DNA of 64,000 nt, taken from contig CALJKV010000074.1 of assembly GCA_937974245.1 (NCBI GenBank), positions 1 to 64,000 of the forward strand, in the 5' to 3' direction. The notes under the pieces were generated by a model. It searched no databases. It had not been told where the DNA came from and saw only the letters and a program-made list of their open reading frames with translations. Of the stretch, positions 8,467 to 16,183 are shown piece after piece (position 1 is the first letter of the stretch; every line of letters begins with the position of its first letter). This stretch comes from an uncultured Chloroflexota bacterium. GTDB taxonomy: Bacteria; Chloroflexota; Anaerolineae; Aggregatilineales; Phototrophicaceae. Position numbers and translations under genes: made by a program.

Positions 8467-9783
8467 ATGAGTATCAAACAAACACTGCTTGACCGCATTG
8501 CCAGTAAAACAGCTGTAGTGGGCGTCGTTGGTCTGGGATATGTTGGACTGCCGCTGGCCGTTGAATTCGCAGAAGTTGGTTTTTCGGTTATCGGTGTGGA
8601 TTTGTCGGCTAGCAAGGTAGACATGCTCAACCAGGGCGAAAGCTATATCCCGGATATTCCCACCGCACAGTTGAAACCGCTGGTTGAAAGCGGGCGGCTG
8701 CGGGCGAGTACCGACTATGCGGCGCTGCGGGCGGTAGATACCATCAGCATCTGTGTGCCGACCCCACTTCGGAAAACCAAAGACCCGGATATGTCTTTCA
8801 TAATTGAATCAACGGACGCGATTGCTGAAATCGCCCATGAAGGAATTCTGGTAATTCTGGAAAGCACCACGTATCCCGGCACAACCGAAGAAGTGATCCT
8901 GCCGCGTCTCATCAACAATGGGTTCAAGGTAGGGGACAATGTATTCGTGGCGTTTTCGCCAGAGCGGATTGACCCCGGCAATAAAAATTTCGGCGTCCGT
9001 AATACCCCCAAAGTCGTGGGTGGCGTGACCCCAGCCTGCACCGAGATTGTGACCGCATTGTATCGCCATGCGGTGGATAACGTGATCCCAGTATCTTCCA
9101 CCACCACCGCCGAAATGGTCAAACTGCTGGAAAACACATTCCGCGCCGTCAATATCGGGCTGGTCAATGAGATGGCGGTGATGTGTGATAAGCTCGGCAT
9201 CAGCGTGTGGGAAGTCATCGCGGCGGCTTCCAGTAAGCCATTCGGATTTATGCCCTTCTATCCGGGGCCTGGCCTGGGCGGTCACTGCATCCCGGTAGAC
9301 CCACATTATCTGAGCTGGAAGCTCAAGACACTCAACTACAATGCGCGTTTTATCGAGCTTGCCAGCGAGATTAACACCTCCATGCCGCTCTACGTGCTGA
9401 CCAAAATTACCGATGCCCTGAATGACGAGGGCAAGGCGGTGCGTGGTGCGCGAGTGGTTGTGTTGGGTGTGGCCTATAAGCGCGACGTGAATGACGTGCG
9501 CGAAAGCCCGGCGTTGGATGTCCTGCAACTGCTGCGTGACAAAGGCGCGGACGTGGTATACCACGACCCGTATGTGCCGCGTATTCACATGGAAGCCGCC
9601 GGGGATTATATGGAAAGTGCGACGTATTCCGACACCCTGTTGGAAAACGCCGACTGCGTGGTGATTATCACCGATCACACCAGTTATGACTGGCAGCATG
9701 TCCTTGACCACACGCACCTCGTTGTGGATACCCGCAATTCAACCCCGCCGTTACAGGGCAAAGCCCGCCGCGTCATTCTGTAA
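8467..9783 (+). CDS. UDP-N-acetyl-hexosamine / UDP-glucose 6-dehydrogenase family
   Basis: A 438-residue NAD-dependent nucleotide-sugar dehydrogenase that oxidises C6 of a UDP-sugar to a carboxylate for cell-surface polysaccharide. It has an N-terminal Rossmann fold (GLGYVGLPLA, about 21-30), the STTYPGTTEE and FSPERIDPGN motifs, and the catalytic cysteine in GGHCIPVDP (Cys274). The C-terminal UDP-binding domain (GVAYKRDVNDVRESPALDVL) is complete. The sequence pattern fits the WbpA/WecC (UDP-GlcNAc or UDP-ManNAc) side of the family rather than classic Ugd, but the substrate is not proven. Length is normal. No other polysaccharide genes are adjacent. Confidence 0.92.
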   Translation: MSIKQTLLDRIASKTAVVGVVGLGYVGLPLAVEFAEVGFSVIGVDLSASKVDMLNQGESYIPDIPTAQLKPLVESGRLRASTDYAALRAVDTISICVPTPLRKTKDPDMSFIIESTDAIAEIAHEGILVILESTTYPGTTEEVILPRLINNGFKVGDNVFVAFSPERIDPGNKNFGVRNTPKVVGGVTPACTEIVTALYRHAVDNVIPVSSTTTAEMVKLLENTFRAVNIGLVNEMAVMCDKLGISVWEVIAAASSKPFGFMPFYPGPGLGGHCIPVDPHYLSWKLKTLNYNARFIELASEINTSMPLYVLTKITDALNDEGKAVRGARVVVLGVAYKRDVNDVRESPALDVLQLLRDKGADVVYHDPYVPRIHMEAAGDYMESATYSDTLLENADCVVIITDHTSYDWQHVLDHTHLVVDTRNSTPPLQGKARRVIL

Positions 9784-10064
9784 CCTACGGCAGCCGGTGG
9801 TGTTATATAGTTGGTGAATCCTATAAGCACAGACTGTATAGCACCATCGCGTTTCAATGTCTGTCGTGGGTACGTGTATTGAGCAGGTTGTCCCCATTTC
9901 AGCTTCATTGTTCGGAAATAGGATTACAACTATACTGAGGGTATTCCAACGTATAGTAAATCACAGGGTTCAGGCGGTAGTGTGTGACAATATCCACATG
10001 AATATGCGGTGATGTTACCTGCGCTTAACCCGTGAATCTAGCCTACCCGAGAGGGACAAACGAC

Positions 10065-10763
10065 ATGGAACTATCGTTTCAGCTGCGTGCGCTACCACCC
10101 GATGCCTTAGACATTATTCGTTTTTTGGGGACACTGGAGGATCCCTTAGCCCATGCTAATACGATCGCTGATGAAGTAGGTTTGAGTGATCGCAGCCTGG
10201 GTAAAGCCATCCGTCGTCTGGTCACTAAAGGCTATTTACAAATGGGTATTGACCAGATGTATCGGCTCACCGAGCAAGGCGAACGTGCGGCACGCGAACT
10301 GGTGGCGTATGACGCCGAAAGTGGCGGTGCAGACAGCGAATCAGAATCGCCAGTGGTTTTACAAGTCGAGCGGCAGGCGGTGCTGGTGATCCCACAACCG
10401 CTGATGGCCGGCCAACCGGCACAGTTTTACGTCGGGTTTCAACCGGCTGCCAATGGGCAGCGCCTGAATGATAGCGCACAGATTGCGATGCGTGTATTCA
10501 TCCTAAATGGTGAACCTGACCAGCCGCAGGAAGCTATTCTGGAGTTGGGCAACGAACCGGACTATCATGCCTTTGCTATTACACCTGGCCCTTACCGTCA
10601 GGCGCGTATTCGTCTCCAGGTTTTTCAACTGGGACCTAACCCGGACGATATTGAGAACTGTGGTGGCATGTATATTGATCCTGCGGTGACGGATGTCTCT
10701 GAAAATGGCACTTCGTTAACCGCTTATACCACCAAATTGAAGTTAACAACACCTGGAGCATAA
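10065..10763 (+). CDS. winged-helix (MarR-like) regulator with unknown C-terminal domain
   Basis: A 232-residue protein. ATG 10065 is chosen because GAGAGGG lies nine bases upstream; an in-frame GTG at 10032 has nothing comparable. Residues 1-75 form a winged helix (ADEVGLSDRSLGKAIRRLVTKGYL, then a YRLTEQGERAAREL wing). After an acidic linker, residues 95-232 are a beta-rich domain with no family I recognise. The gene ends 8 bases before the acyltransferase, so the two probably share an operon and perhaps function. The C-terminal part could bind a ligand or another protein. Confidence 0.75.
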   Translation: MELSFQLRALPPDALDIIRFLGTLEDPLAHANTIADEVGLSDRSLGKAIRRLVTKGYLQMGIDQMYRLTEQGERAARELVAYDAESGGADSESESPVVLQVERQAVLVIPQPLMAGQPAQFYVGFQPAANGQRLNDSAQIAMRVFILNGEPDQPQEAILELGNEPDYHAFAITPGPYRQARIRLQVFQLGPNPDDIENCGGMYIDPAVTDVSENGTSLTAYTTKLKLTTPGA

Positions 10764-10771
10764 GAAACATT

Positions 10772-11893
10772 ATGACCCCTGAAGAAACCCCTCTCGTCCC
10801 GTATCCGCGCAACGTGTTTTTTCGGAGAATGACTCAAGTCGTGGGGCGGGCACTCCTGGGTTTGCTCACCCGCACCACGGTTGCCGGGCGCGAGAACTTG
10901 CCCAAAAAAGGGCCGCTGATTCTGGTTGGCAATCATAATGCCCTGATGGAAGCCGCCCTGATGGTGCTGCACTCGCCTTATCAGATTGAACTGTTGGGCG
11001 CGGGCGACATCCCTTTTGACCCGCGTTACGCCTGGGCCATTGAGCGTTACGGTTATATCCCGATCCGGCGCGGTGAGATGGACCGGTTGGCACTGAATAA
11101 GGCGCTGGGGGTTTTGAAGCAGGGGGGGGTTATTGGCATGTTCCCGGAAGGCGGTATCTGGGAAGCGGCATTCAAACGCGCCCGTACCGGGGTATCCTGG
11201 CTAAGTTCCCAGGCGAATGCGCCGATCATCCCCATTGGCTTTGGCGGTATTGACGGGGCACTCGGGGCGACTATGAAACTCAGACGCCCCCGTATGTTAA
11301 TGAACATCGGCCACATTATCCCGCCCATCCCCGCAGAGATAGAGGGGAAGTCACGCAAAGAAGCCCTGGAAGACGGGGCGAAGATGGTCATGCAGCAGAT
11401 TGCAGCGCTTATCCCGGAAGAAGACAAACAGCGCTGGAACCGGATTCGCAACGAACGCTTTGAACTGCAACTGGTTGTTCGTGACAGCAGTGGTGAGCCG
11501 GTTACACTGCCCCCGGAACTGGAAATCACTGTCCCGGAAATGCTTGCCAAGTACTTCCATCGCCCATTGATGCTGGATGTTCTGGCGCGGAACTTGAACC
11601 TGCCCATTCAGCCGTTACAGCGACTGCACCGCGAACATGACCCGGTAAGACTCGCCCCGGCGCTCAAAGCTGCTGTCAGCTACTATGACGCACATCCGAA
11701 TTTCCTGCCGTATCGCTTCCCCTATGTGGAAGCCAGCGGGATGCACAACGGGCTGCGCCAGCTTCACCGGATTGCCGAGTGGTCAATTGAACATAACTAC
11801 CAGGTCGAAGTTATCCCCATCCGGCGCTACCAACAGCGAGGTAGCGACCAGGAGATCGTCGAATACAGTCCGGGGAGCATCCCGGCGCTATAG
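10772..11893 (+). CDS. 1-acyl-glycerol-3-phosphate acyltransferase-like (PlsC family)
   Basis: A 373-residue membrane-associated acyltransferase. Residues 35-230 hold the PlsC core: GNHNALMEA (the HX4D block, here with Glu in place of Asp), a GYIPIRRGEMD block, and FPEGGIWE in place of the usual FPEGTRS. The family transfers acyl chains from acyl-ACP or acyl-CoA to lysophosphatidate. The C-terminal 140 residues are an extension absent from the minimal family. Start ATG 10772 has GGAG upstream and sits directly behind the regulator gene. The altered motifs mean the exact substrate is uncertain. Confidence 0.85.
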   Translation: MTPEETPLVPYPRNVFFRRMTQVVGRALLGLLTRTTVAGRENLPKKGPLILVGNHNALMEAALMVLHSPYQIELLGAGDIPFDPRYAWAIERYGYIPIRRGEMDRLALNKALGVLKQGGVIGMFPEGGIWEAAFKRARTGVSWLSSQANAPIIPIGFGGIDGALGATMKLRRPRMLMNIGHIIPPIPAEIEGKSRKEALEDGAKMVMQQIAALIPEEDKQRWNRIRNERFELQLVVRDSSGEPVTLPPELEITVPEMLAKYFHRPLMLDVLARNLNLPIQPLQRLHREHDPVRLAPALKAAVSYYDAHPNFLPYRFPYVEASGMHNGLRQLHRIAEWSIEHNYQVEVIPIRRYQQRGSDQEIVEYSPGSIPAL

Positions 11894-11907
11894 GGAAGAT
11901 ACACGGA

Positions 11908-11933
11908 AACCAGGGGCAGCCCTGGTTTTTTTT
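11908..11933 (+). terminator. intrinsic terminator after the acyltransferase gene
   Basis: AACCAGGG and CCCTGGTT form a perfect 8-bp stem with a GCAG loop, followed by eight T residues. Confidence 0.9.
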
Positions 11934-11942
11934 GTGGGGAGA

Positions 11943-12458
11943 TTACCCCCCGGTGACCGGGCCGGGTGTGGGATAGATCGGTCCTTGCGGGTCGTCGGTG
12001 GGGGTGGGCGTCGCAGTGATGAAGCCCCCCTGGCGGCTGGGAGGGGCGGTAGGCGGCAGACTTTCGCCGGTGATCGGGCCAGGTGTGGGGTTGATCGGGA
12101 TGGCGGGAACGGCTGTCGGTTGCAGTGGTACACCGAATGGTTGGCCGAGTTCCACCCGACGGTTCAGGGCTTGCTTCATATCCTCGAAGTAGTCGTAGAC
12201 CACCATATCGGGCAGTGCGTGGGAGATACCCTGTGCCAGCGCGACACCCCATTGGGCTGCCGTGTCGCGGCGGGCCATCACCGTGACGATGATCGTAAAA
12301 TTCACTGGAATCAACCGCGGGAGTTCCAGGTCGCTGACCACCGTAGGCAAGTAGCGCTCCCAATATTGCCGGGCAGCATCAAATAACCATTCCGCACCCA
12401 GGTTCGGCGCGACCAGTAAAAAGTGATAGTCAGGGAAGCGATCCGGTGTTGCTTGCAT
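11943..12458 (-). CDS. hypothetical protein with Pro/Thr/Gly-rich tail
   Basis: A 171-residue protein on the minus strand, convergent with the acyltransferase. Residues 1-105 look like a compact alpha/beta domain (FPDYHFLLVAPNLGAEWLFDAARQYWERY...VNFTIIVTVMARRDTAAQWG...DMVVYDYFEDMKQAL). From about 115 onward it is low complexity with a twice-repeated P-T-P-G-P-(I/V)-T-G unit. There is no signal peptide. I do not recognise the family. The N-terminal phrase structure and codon use look genuine. Confidence 0.6.
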   Translation of the reverse strand: MQATPDRFPDYHFLLVAPNLGAEWLFDAARQYWERYLPTVVSDLELPRLIPVNFTIIVTVMARRDTAAQWGVALAQGISHALPDMVVYDYFEDMKQALNRRVELGQPFGVPLQPTAVPAIPINPTPGPITGESLPPTAPPSRQGGFITATPTPTDDPQGPIYPTPGPVTGG

Positions 12459-12549
12459 AAGATTATCTTACCACAGCAGACGCATTGACACAGGTAGAAT
12501 ATTTGTTCTATTATGATGATACAGCTATCGCGTGAATATGGGGGAAATA

Positions 12550-13023
12550 ATGACACTCGACACACAGTTGCTCGATACCTGGAACATTCACAACCGGATT
12601 ATCTTCTATATCCTGGATGCGCTCACGTCGGAATCCCTGGCTGGAGTCCCTGCCGGTAAGGGGCGCAGCGTCGGACACATCCTGGCGCATATTCATAATG
12701 TGCGGCTCATGTGGCTGAATGCGGCCGCACCTGACCTGATAGGGGAAATGGAGAAAATCCCGACCCGCAAAAAGGACGAGGTCACATTGGTGTTGCTGCG
12801 TGCGTCGCTCGAAGATTCGCGCCAGGCGATGGAAACGCTGTTTAAACGGGGCTTTGAGCAAGGCAAAATCAGCGGGTTCAAACCACACCCTGTTGCCGCG
12901 TTTGGTTACTTTCTGGCGCATGAGTGGTATCACCTGGGCGAAACCGGTATGACGCTCTCCCAGGCCGGTTTCCCGTTGGATGAAAAGACCGCCTATGGTA
13001 TATGGGAATGGGGGTCGCGCTAG
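12550..13023 (+). CDS. DinB-superfamily metal-binding protein
   Basis: A 157-residue four-helix protein of the DinB/YfiT fold (often a thiol transferase or hydrolase). Conserved histidines sit in GHILAHIHNVR (H43, H47, H49) and in AHEWYHLGE near residue 125, matching the His triad that binds a divalent metal. ATG 12550 follows GGGGGAAATA directly and is preferred over GTG 12532 and ATG 12538. Its end overlaps the region upstream of the peptidase start; the peptidase ATG is 41 bases downstream, so the two may be cotranscribed. Confidence 0.8.
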   Translation: MTLDTQLLDTWNIHNRIIFYILDALTSESLAGVPAGKGRSVGHILAHIHNVRLMWLNAAAPDLIGEMEKIPTRKKDEVTLVLLRASLEDSRQAMETLFKRGFEQGKISGFKPHPVAAFGYFLAHEWYHLGETGMTLSQAGFPLDEKTAYGIWEWGSR

Positions 13024-13064
13024 GGTACACTTGGGCGGAAAAAACAGTCCAGGAGGAGTCGCGC

Positions 13065-15221
13065 ATGACCACTGTTAAACCCACATTTTCGATTGAAGCA
13101 CTGGCGGTTTTTCCTCTGCCGGGGATGGGCATTCCCGGCAGTTTCGCCTTCAGCCAGGACGACTCGCGGCTGATGTACCTGTATGGCGGTGGTGGCCCGC
13201 TGCAACAACTTTACACGCTGGATGTTATGAGTGGTGAGAAGCGTGTGCTGGTTGCGCCGCCCGGGGGTGGCGTCAAAGAAGGCGAACTTTCCCGCGAAGA
13301 GGAACTGCGCCGCCAGCGGGAACGGATGCTCACGGTAGGCATCACCCACTTTTACCGGGCCAAGACAACGGAGCGCCTGCTGCTGCCGGTCGCCGGAGAT
13401 GTCTACCTGTACGATGCTGCGGGCGGGCTGCGGAAACTTGTGGACTGTGCCGGAAGTCCCCCTGCACAAGATCCGGCACTGTCGCCCGATGGAGTGTGGG
13501 TCGCCTATGTGCAGGATGCTGAAGTATATGTCATCCCGGCTGCGAGTGGCGCAGGCCGGCAGATCACCAGTGGGGCGCGGGGCACGGGCAAAACCAACGG
13601 CCTGGCGGAATACATTGCGCAGGAGGAACTGGCGCGGCGCGAGGGCTTCTGGTGGTCGCCGGACAGCCGCCAGATAGCCTATGCTGAAGTGGATGAAACG
13701 CATATCCCGGTCTATCGTATCGTACACCAGGGCAAGGACAGTACGGTGGATGACGCTTACGAAGATCACCGTTACCCCTTTGCCGGGGAAGCCAATGCAC
13801 GGGTACGGCTGGCGGCGGTGAACCGGGAGGGTGGTGCGCCGGTATGGATGGATACTGGCTATGGCGAGGAGGTCTATCTGGCCCGCGTGTTCTGGTGGCC
13901 GGATGGTGTTCTTGGCGCGGAAATCCTCAGCCGTGACCAGACCTGGCTCGACCTTGTGCGTTTTGACACTGGGAACGGGGCGCGGACATCGGTTCTGCGG
14001 GAGACCAATGCTTATTGGGTGAGTCTGCGGACGCGGCACTTTATCCCTCTGGAAGCGGGGGGATTCCTGTGGGCGTCGGAGTGTTCCGGCTTCAATCACA
14101 TTTACCACTACGGCGCGGACGGCGAACTGGTGCGTCCGTTGACCGCTGGGGAGTGGGTCGTGGATGAAATTACGGCGGTGGATGAAACGAACGGCCTCGT
14201 CTACTTCGCCGGAAACCGGGAACATCCTACAGAGCGCCACTTGTATGTTGTTTCGCTGGCGGGCGGGGAAGTCCGGCGCATCACGTCTGAACCCGGCACG
14301 CATGAATTCACGCTGGATAACAGGTGTCAGCGGTTCGTGGACGTGTTCAGCGCGGTTGACCAACCGCCGGTTGTAACGCTGCGGGCGCTGGCTGATGGCG
14401 CGGCGCTCCATCTGGTTCACACCCCGAACGATCCCCGTTTGGAAGACTTCGCCCTGCAGCCGCCCGAACTGGTGACGCTCCAAAATCGTGATGGCCTCAC
14501 GCTACACGGCGCGGTCTACCGTCCCCCGGCGCAGTTTGGCCCCGGCCCGCATCCTACGATAGTGCAGGTCTACGGCGGCCCCGGCCCGCAACTTGTGGCT
14601 AACCAGTGGCTGGTCACCGCCAACCTGCAGATTCAGTATTTGCGTGAGCAAGGTTTCCTGGTCTTCCGGTTGGATAATCGGGGGAGCGCCCGGCGTGGGC
14701 TGGCCTTTGAAGGGGCGCTCAGGCACCGCATGGGTACGGTTGAAGTGGATGACCAGATAGACGGCGTGCGGTGGCTAGTCGAGCAGGGGCTGGCCGACCC
14801 GGAACGAGTCGGTGTCTTCGGCTGGAGCTACGGCGGCTATATGACGCTGATGTGCCTGGCGAAAGCGCCCGACATTTTCAAGGTCGGGGTAGCAGGGGCG
14901 CCGGTCACGGCCTGGGATGGTTACGACACGGGCTACACCGAACGTTACATGGGCACGCCACAGTCCAACCCGGAAGGATACGCGGCGGGCAGCGTGATGA
15001 CCCATGCGGAGAACATACGTGGCAAGCTGCTGCTGGTACACGGGATGATTGATGAGAATGTGCATTTTCGCCACACGGCCCGGCTGATGAATGCCCTCAA
15101 CCGCGCTCGCATTGCCTATGATGTGCTGCTCTTCCCCGATGAACGCCACATGCCGCGCCTCCCGGCTGACCGTGTGTATCTAAACGAGCGCGTTGTGGGG
15201 TATTTCCAGCAGCATTTATAA
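13065..15221 (+). CDS. S9 family dipeptidyl-peptidase-IV-like serine peptidase
   Basis: A 718-residue enzyme with an N-terminal eight-bladed beta-propeller domain (roughly 20-440; the WWSPDSRQIAYAEVDE phrase is typical of DPP-IV) and a C-terminal alpha/beta hydrolase. The triad is visible: Ser588 in GWSYGGY, Asp663 in GMIDENVHF and His695 in DERHMPR. It cleaves dipeptides, usually after Pro or Ala. No signal peptide is seen, so a cytoplasmic site is likely. ATG 13065 has a perfect AGGAGG; an earlier in-frame ATG (13002) would overlap the DinB gene. The last 26 codons are repeated downstream at 15997-16074. Confidence 0.93.
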   Translation: MTTVKPTFSIEALAVFPLPGMGIPGSFAFSQDDSRLMYLYGGGGPLQQLYTLDVMSGEKRVLVAPPGGGVKEGELSREEELRRQRERMLTVGITHFYRAKTTERLLLPVAGDVYLYDAAGGLRKLVDCAGSPPAQDPALSPDGVWVAYVQDAEVYVIPAASGAGRQITSGARGTGKTNGLAEYIAQEELARREGFWWSPDSRQIAYAEVDETHIPVYRIVHQGKDSTVDDAYEDHRYPFAGEANARVRLAAVNREGGAPVWMDTGYGEEVYLARVFWWPDGVLGAEILSRDQTWLDLVRFDTGNGARTSVLRETNAYWVSLRTRHFIPLEAGGFLWASECSGFNHIYHYGADGELVRPLTAGEWVVDEITAVDETNGLVYFAGNREHPTERHLYVVSLAGGEVRRITSEPGTHEFTLDNRCQRFVDVFSAVDQPPVVTLRALADGAALHLVHTPNDPRLEDFALQPPELVTLQNRDGLTLHGAVYRPPAQFGPGPHPTIVQVYGGPGPQLVANQWLVTANLQIQYLREQGFLVFRLDNRGSARRGLAFEGALRHRMGTVEVDDQIDGVRWLVEQGLADPERVGVFGWSYGGYMTLMCLAKAPDIFKVGVAGAPVTAWDGYDTGYTERYMGTPQSNPEGYAAGSVMTHAENIRGKLLLVHGMIDENVHFRHTARLMNALNRARIAYDVLLFPDERHMPRLPADRVYLNERVVGYFQQHL
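15144..15221 (+). repeat. 3-prime-end repeat, copy 1 (inside the intact peptidase gene)
   Basis: The last 78 bases of the S9 peptidase gene, from the Arg codon just before catalytic His695 through the stop, are repeated at 15997-16074 with 8 mismatches. It marks one edge of the VapBC block. Confidence 0.9.
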
Positions 15222-15318
15222 GATTCAGGCGTTTTGCAGCGAAACGTATCATACACTTGTTCGTGATGACACAGGAGTTTTCAAACTTTTTGCGCTCGGT
15301 TGTGGAGGTGGATAGGTC

Positions 15319-15719
15319 TCATGCCTCCCAATCTTCGATTTGCAGATCGGGAATCCGGCTAAACTCACGAGTATTATGGGTTACAACGATTAGCCCGTGT
15401 ACCAGCGCAATCGCGGCGATTTGCATATCGTAGGGGCCAATTGGTGTACCTGCTGCTTCCAGATGAGCGCGAATTCGTCCAAACTCGTTGGCGGCGGCTT
15501 CATTAAAAACGAGATGGGCAAAACGAACGAAAAAAGCATCCTGTCTGGCGCGGGAACGTTCAGGATGCTCACTTTTTGCTGACCAAAGAACATTTCACCC
15601 ATCGTTACTGTGCTGATAGTTATGTCGGTATCGGCTATCAAACGTATCCGTTCACGGATTTGAGGGGCGCGTCCGTTGATATAGCGGATACAGGTATTGG
15701 TGTCCAGCAGATATTTCAC
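15319..15719 (-). pseudogene. vapC: VapC-like PIN-domain toxin, split by a -1 frameshift
   Basis: The frame from GTG 15719 gives MKYLLDTNTCIRYINGR...TISTVTMGEMFFGQQK, a typical PIN RNase start with Asp6 and a conserved Glu. It then goes out of frame at a run of five A residues (about 15580) and stops at 15390. Reading one base back restores EHPERSRARQDAFF...GPYDMQIAAIALVHGLIVVTHN, then a normal PIN C-terminus ending at TGA 15319-15321, about 132 residues in all. So one A appears to be missing: a real inactivating mutation, a slippage site or a sequence error. The start overlaps the antitoxin stop by four bases (GTGA). Confidence 0.85.
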
Positions 15720-15943
15720 TCAACTTCATCCCGTACGTCGGGGTAAAGCGGTTGGTTACGCTCAATCGGATCGTCTGCCAGACTGCCGTAGGTTAGATCA
15801 ATGAACTGTTCCCAGGGCATACGACGATAGGCTTCCACCTCAATATCTTCCTTGAGCGCATGGCTGAGATGTTCAAGCAGGCGCACTTTTTCCACTAAGG
15901 TCATGCGGGCTGTGAGTTGGACAGCTTCTTCATAGATGGTCAT
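15716..15943 (-). CDS. vapB: VapB-like antitoxin
   Basis: A 75-residue acidic protein (MTIYEEAVQLTARMTLVEKVRLLEHLSHAL...) just upstream of the PIN gene and overlapping it by four bases, the usual antitoxin-first arrangement. The helical N-terminus and acidic tail (PDVRDEVE) fit a labile antitoxin that blocks the RNase and represses its own promoter. The exact antitoxin family is uncertain; the assignment rests mainly on position. A TGGTACAAT extended -10 lies 24 bases upstream. Confidence 0.75.
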   Translation of the reverse strand: MTIYEEAVQLTARMTLVEKVRLLEHLSHALKEDIEVEAYRRMPWEQFIDLTYGSLADDPIERNQPLYPDVRDEVE

Positions 15944-15968
15944 AGCAGACCCCTTTCACTATGCTCAT

Positions 15969-15977
15969 ATTGTACCA
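15969..15977 (-). promoter_or_regulatory. extended -10 promoter of vapBC
   Basis: Read on the minus strand this is TGGTACAAT (TGnTACAAT), 25 bases or so before the vapB ATG. The same element precedes mntA (18184-18192) and the mntA stub (21013-21021). Confidence 0.55.
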
Positions 15978-15996
15978 TTATTCATACGGGGATACG

Positions 15997-16074
15997 CGCC
16001 ACATGCCGCGCCTCCCGGCTGACCGCGTATATCTGAACGAGCGGATTGTGGGGTACTTCCAGCGGCATCTATAA
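15997..16074 (+). pseudogene. ghost of the S9 peptidase 3-prime end
   Basis: 78 bases encode RHMPRLPADRVYLNERIVGYFQ and then RHL-stop in frame, matching the last 26 codons of the peptidase gene with 8 base changes, mostly synonymous (two conservative residue changes, V to I and Q to R). Homology to the peptidase stops abruptly on the left, beyond the vapBC promoter. The synonymous pattern says this came from a diverged functional copy rather than from recent decay. Confidence 0.85.
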
Positions 16075-16137
16075 AAACAGGCAGTAAGACGCTTATTGCA
16101 TAGTACAAATCTATACTCGGTTTTATGGCAAGCCGGG

Positions 16138-16143
16138 TATAAT
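16138..16143 (+). promoter_or_regulatory. -10 box of the MFS gene
   Basis: TATAAT at 16138-16143 places the transcript start near 16150. This is downstream of the first in-frame ATG (16145), supporting translation from ATG 16184. Confidence 0.5.
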
Positions 16144-16183
16144 TATGTCATGTACACAACACCTATACTGTGAGAGACTGTTC

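Noticed and set aside
13020..14483. 487-codon ORF antisense to the peptidase gene
   Set aside because: It is a shadow of a high-GC coding frame, with His/Arg/Pro-rich composition and no ribosome site or motif.
15222..16074. Transposon insertion as the cause of the peptidase repeat
   Set aside because: No transposase, no terminal inverted repeats, and the 78-bp diverged repeat is far too long for a normal target duplication.
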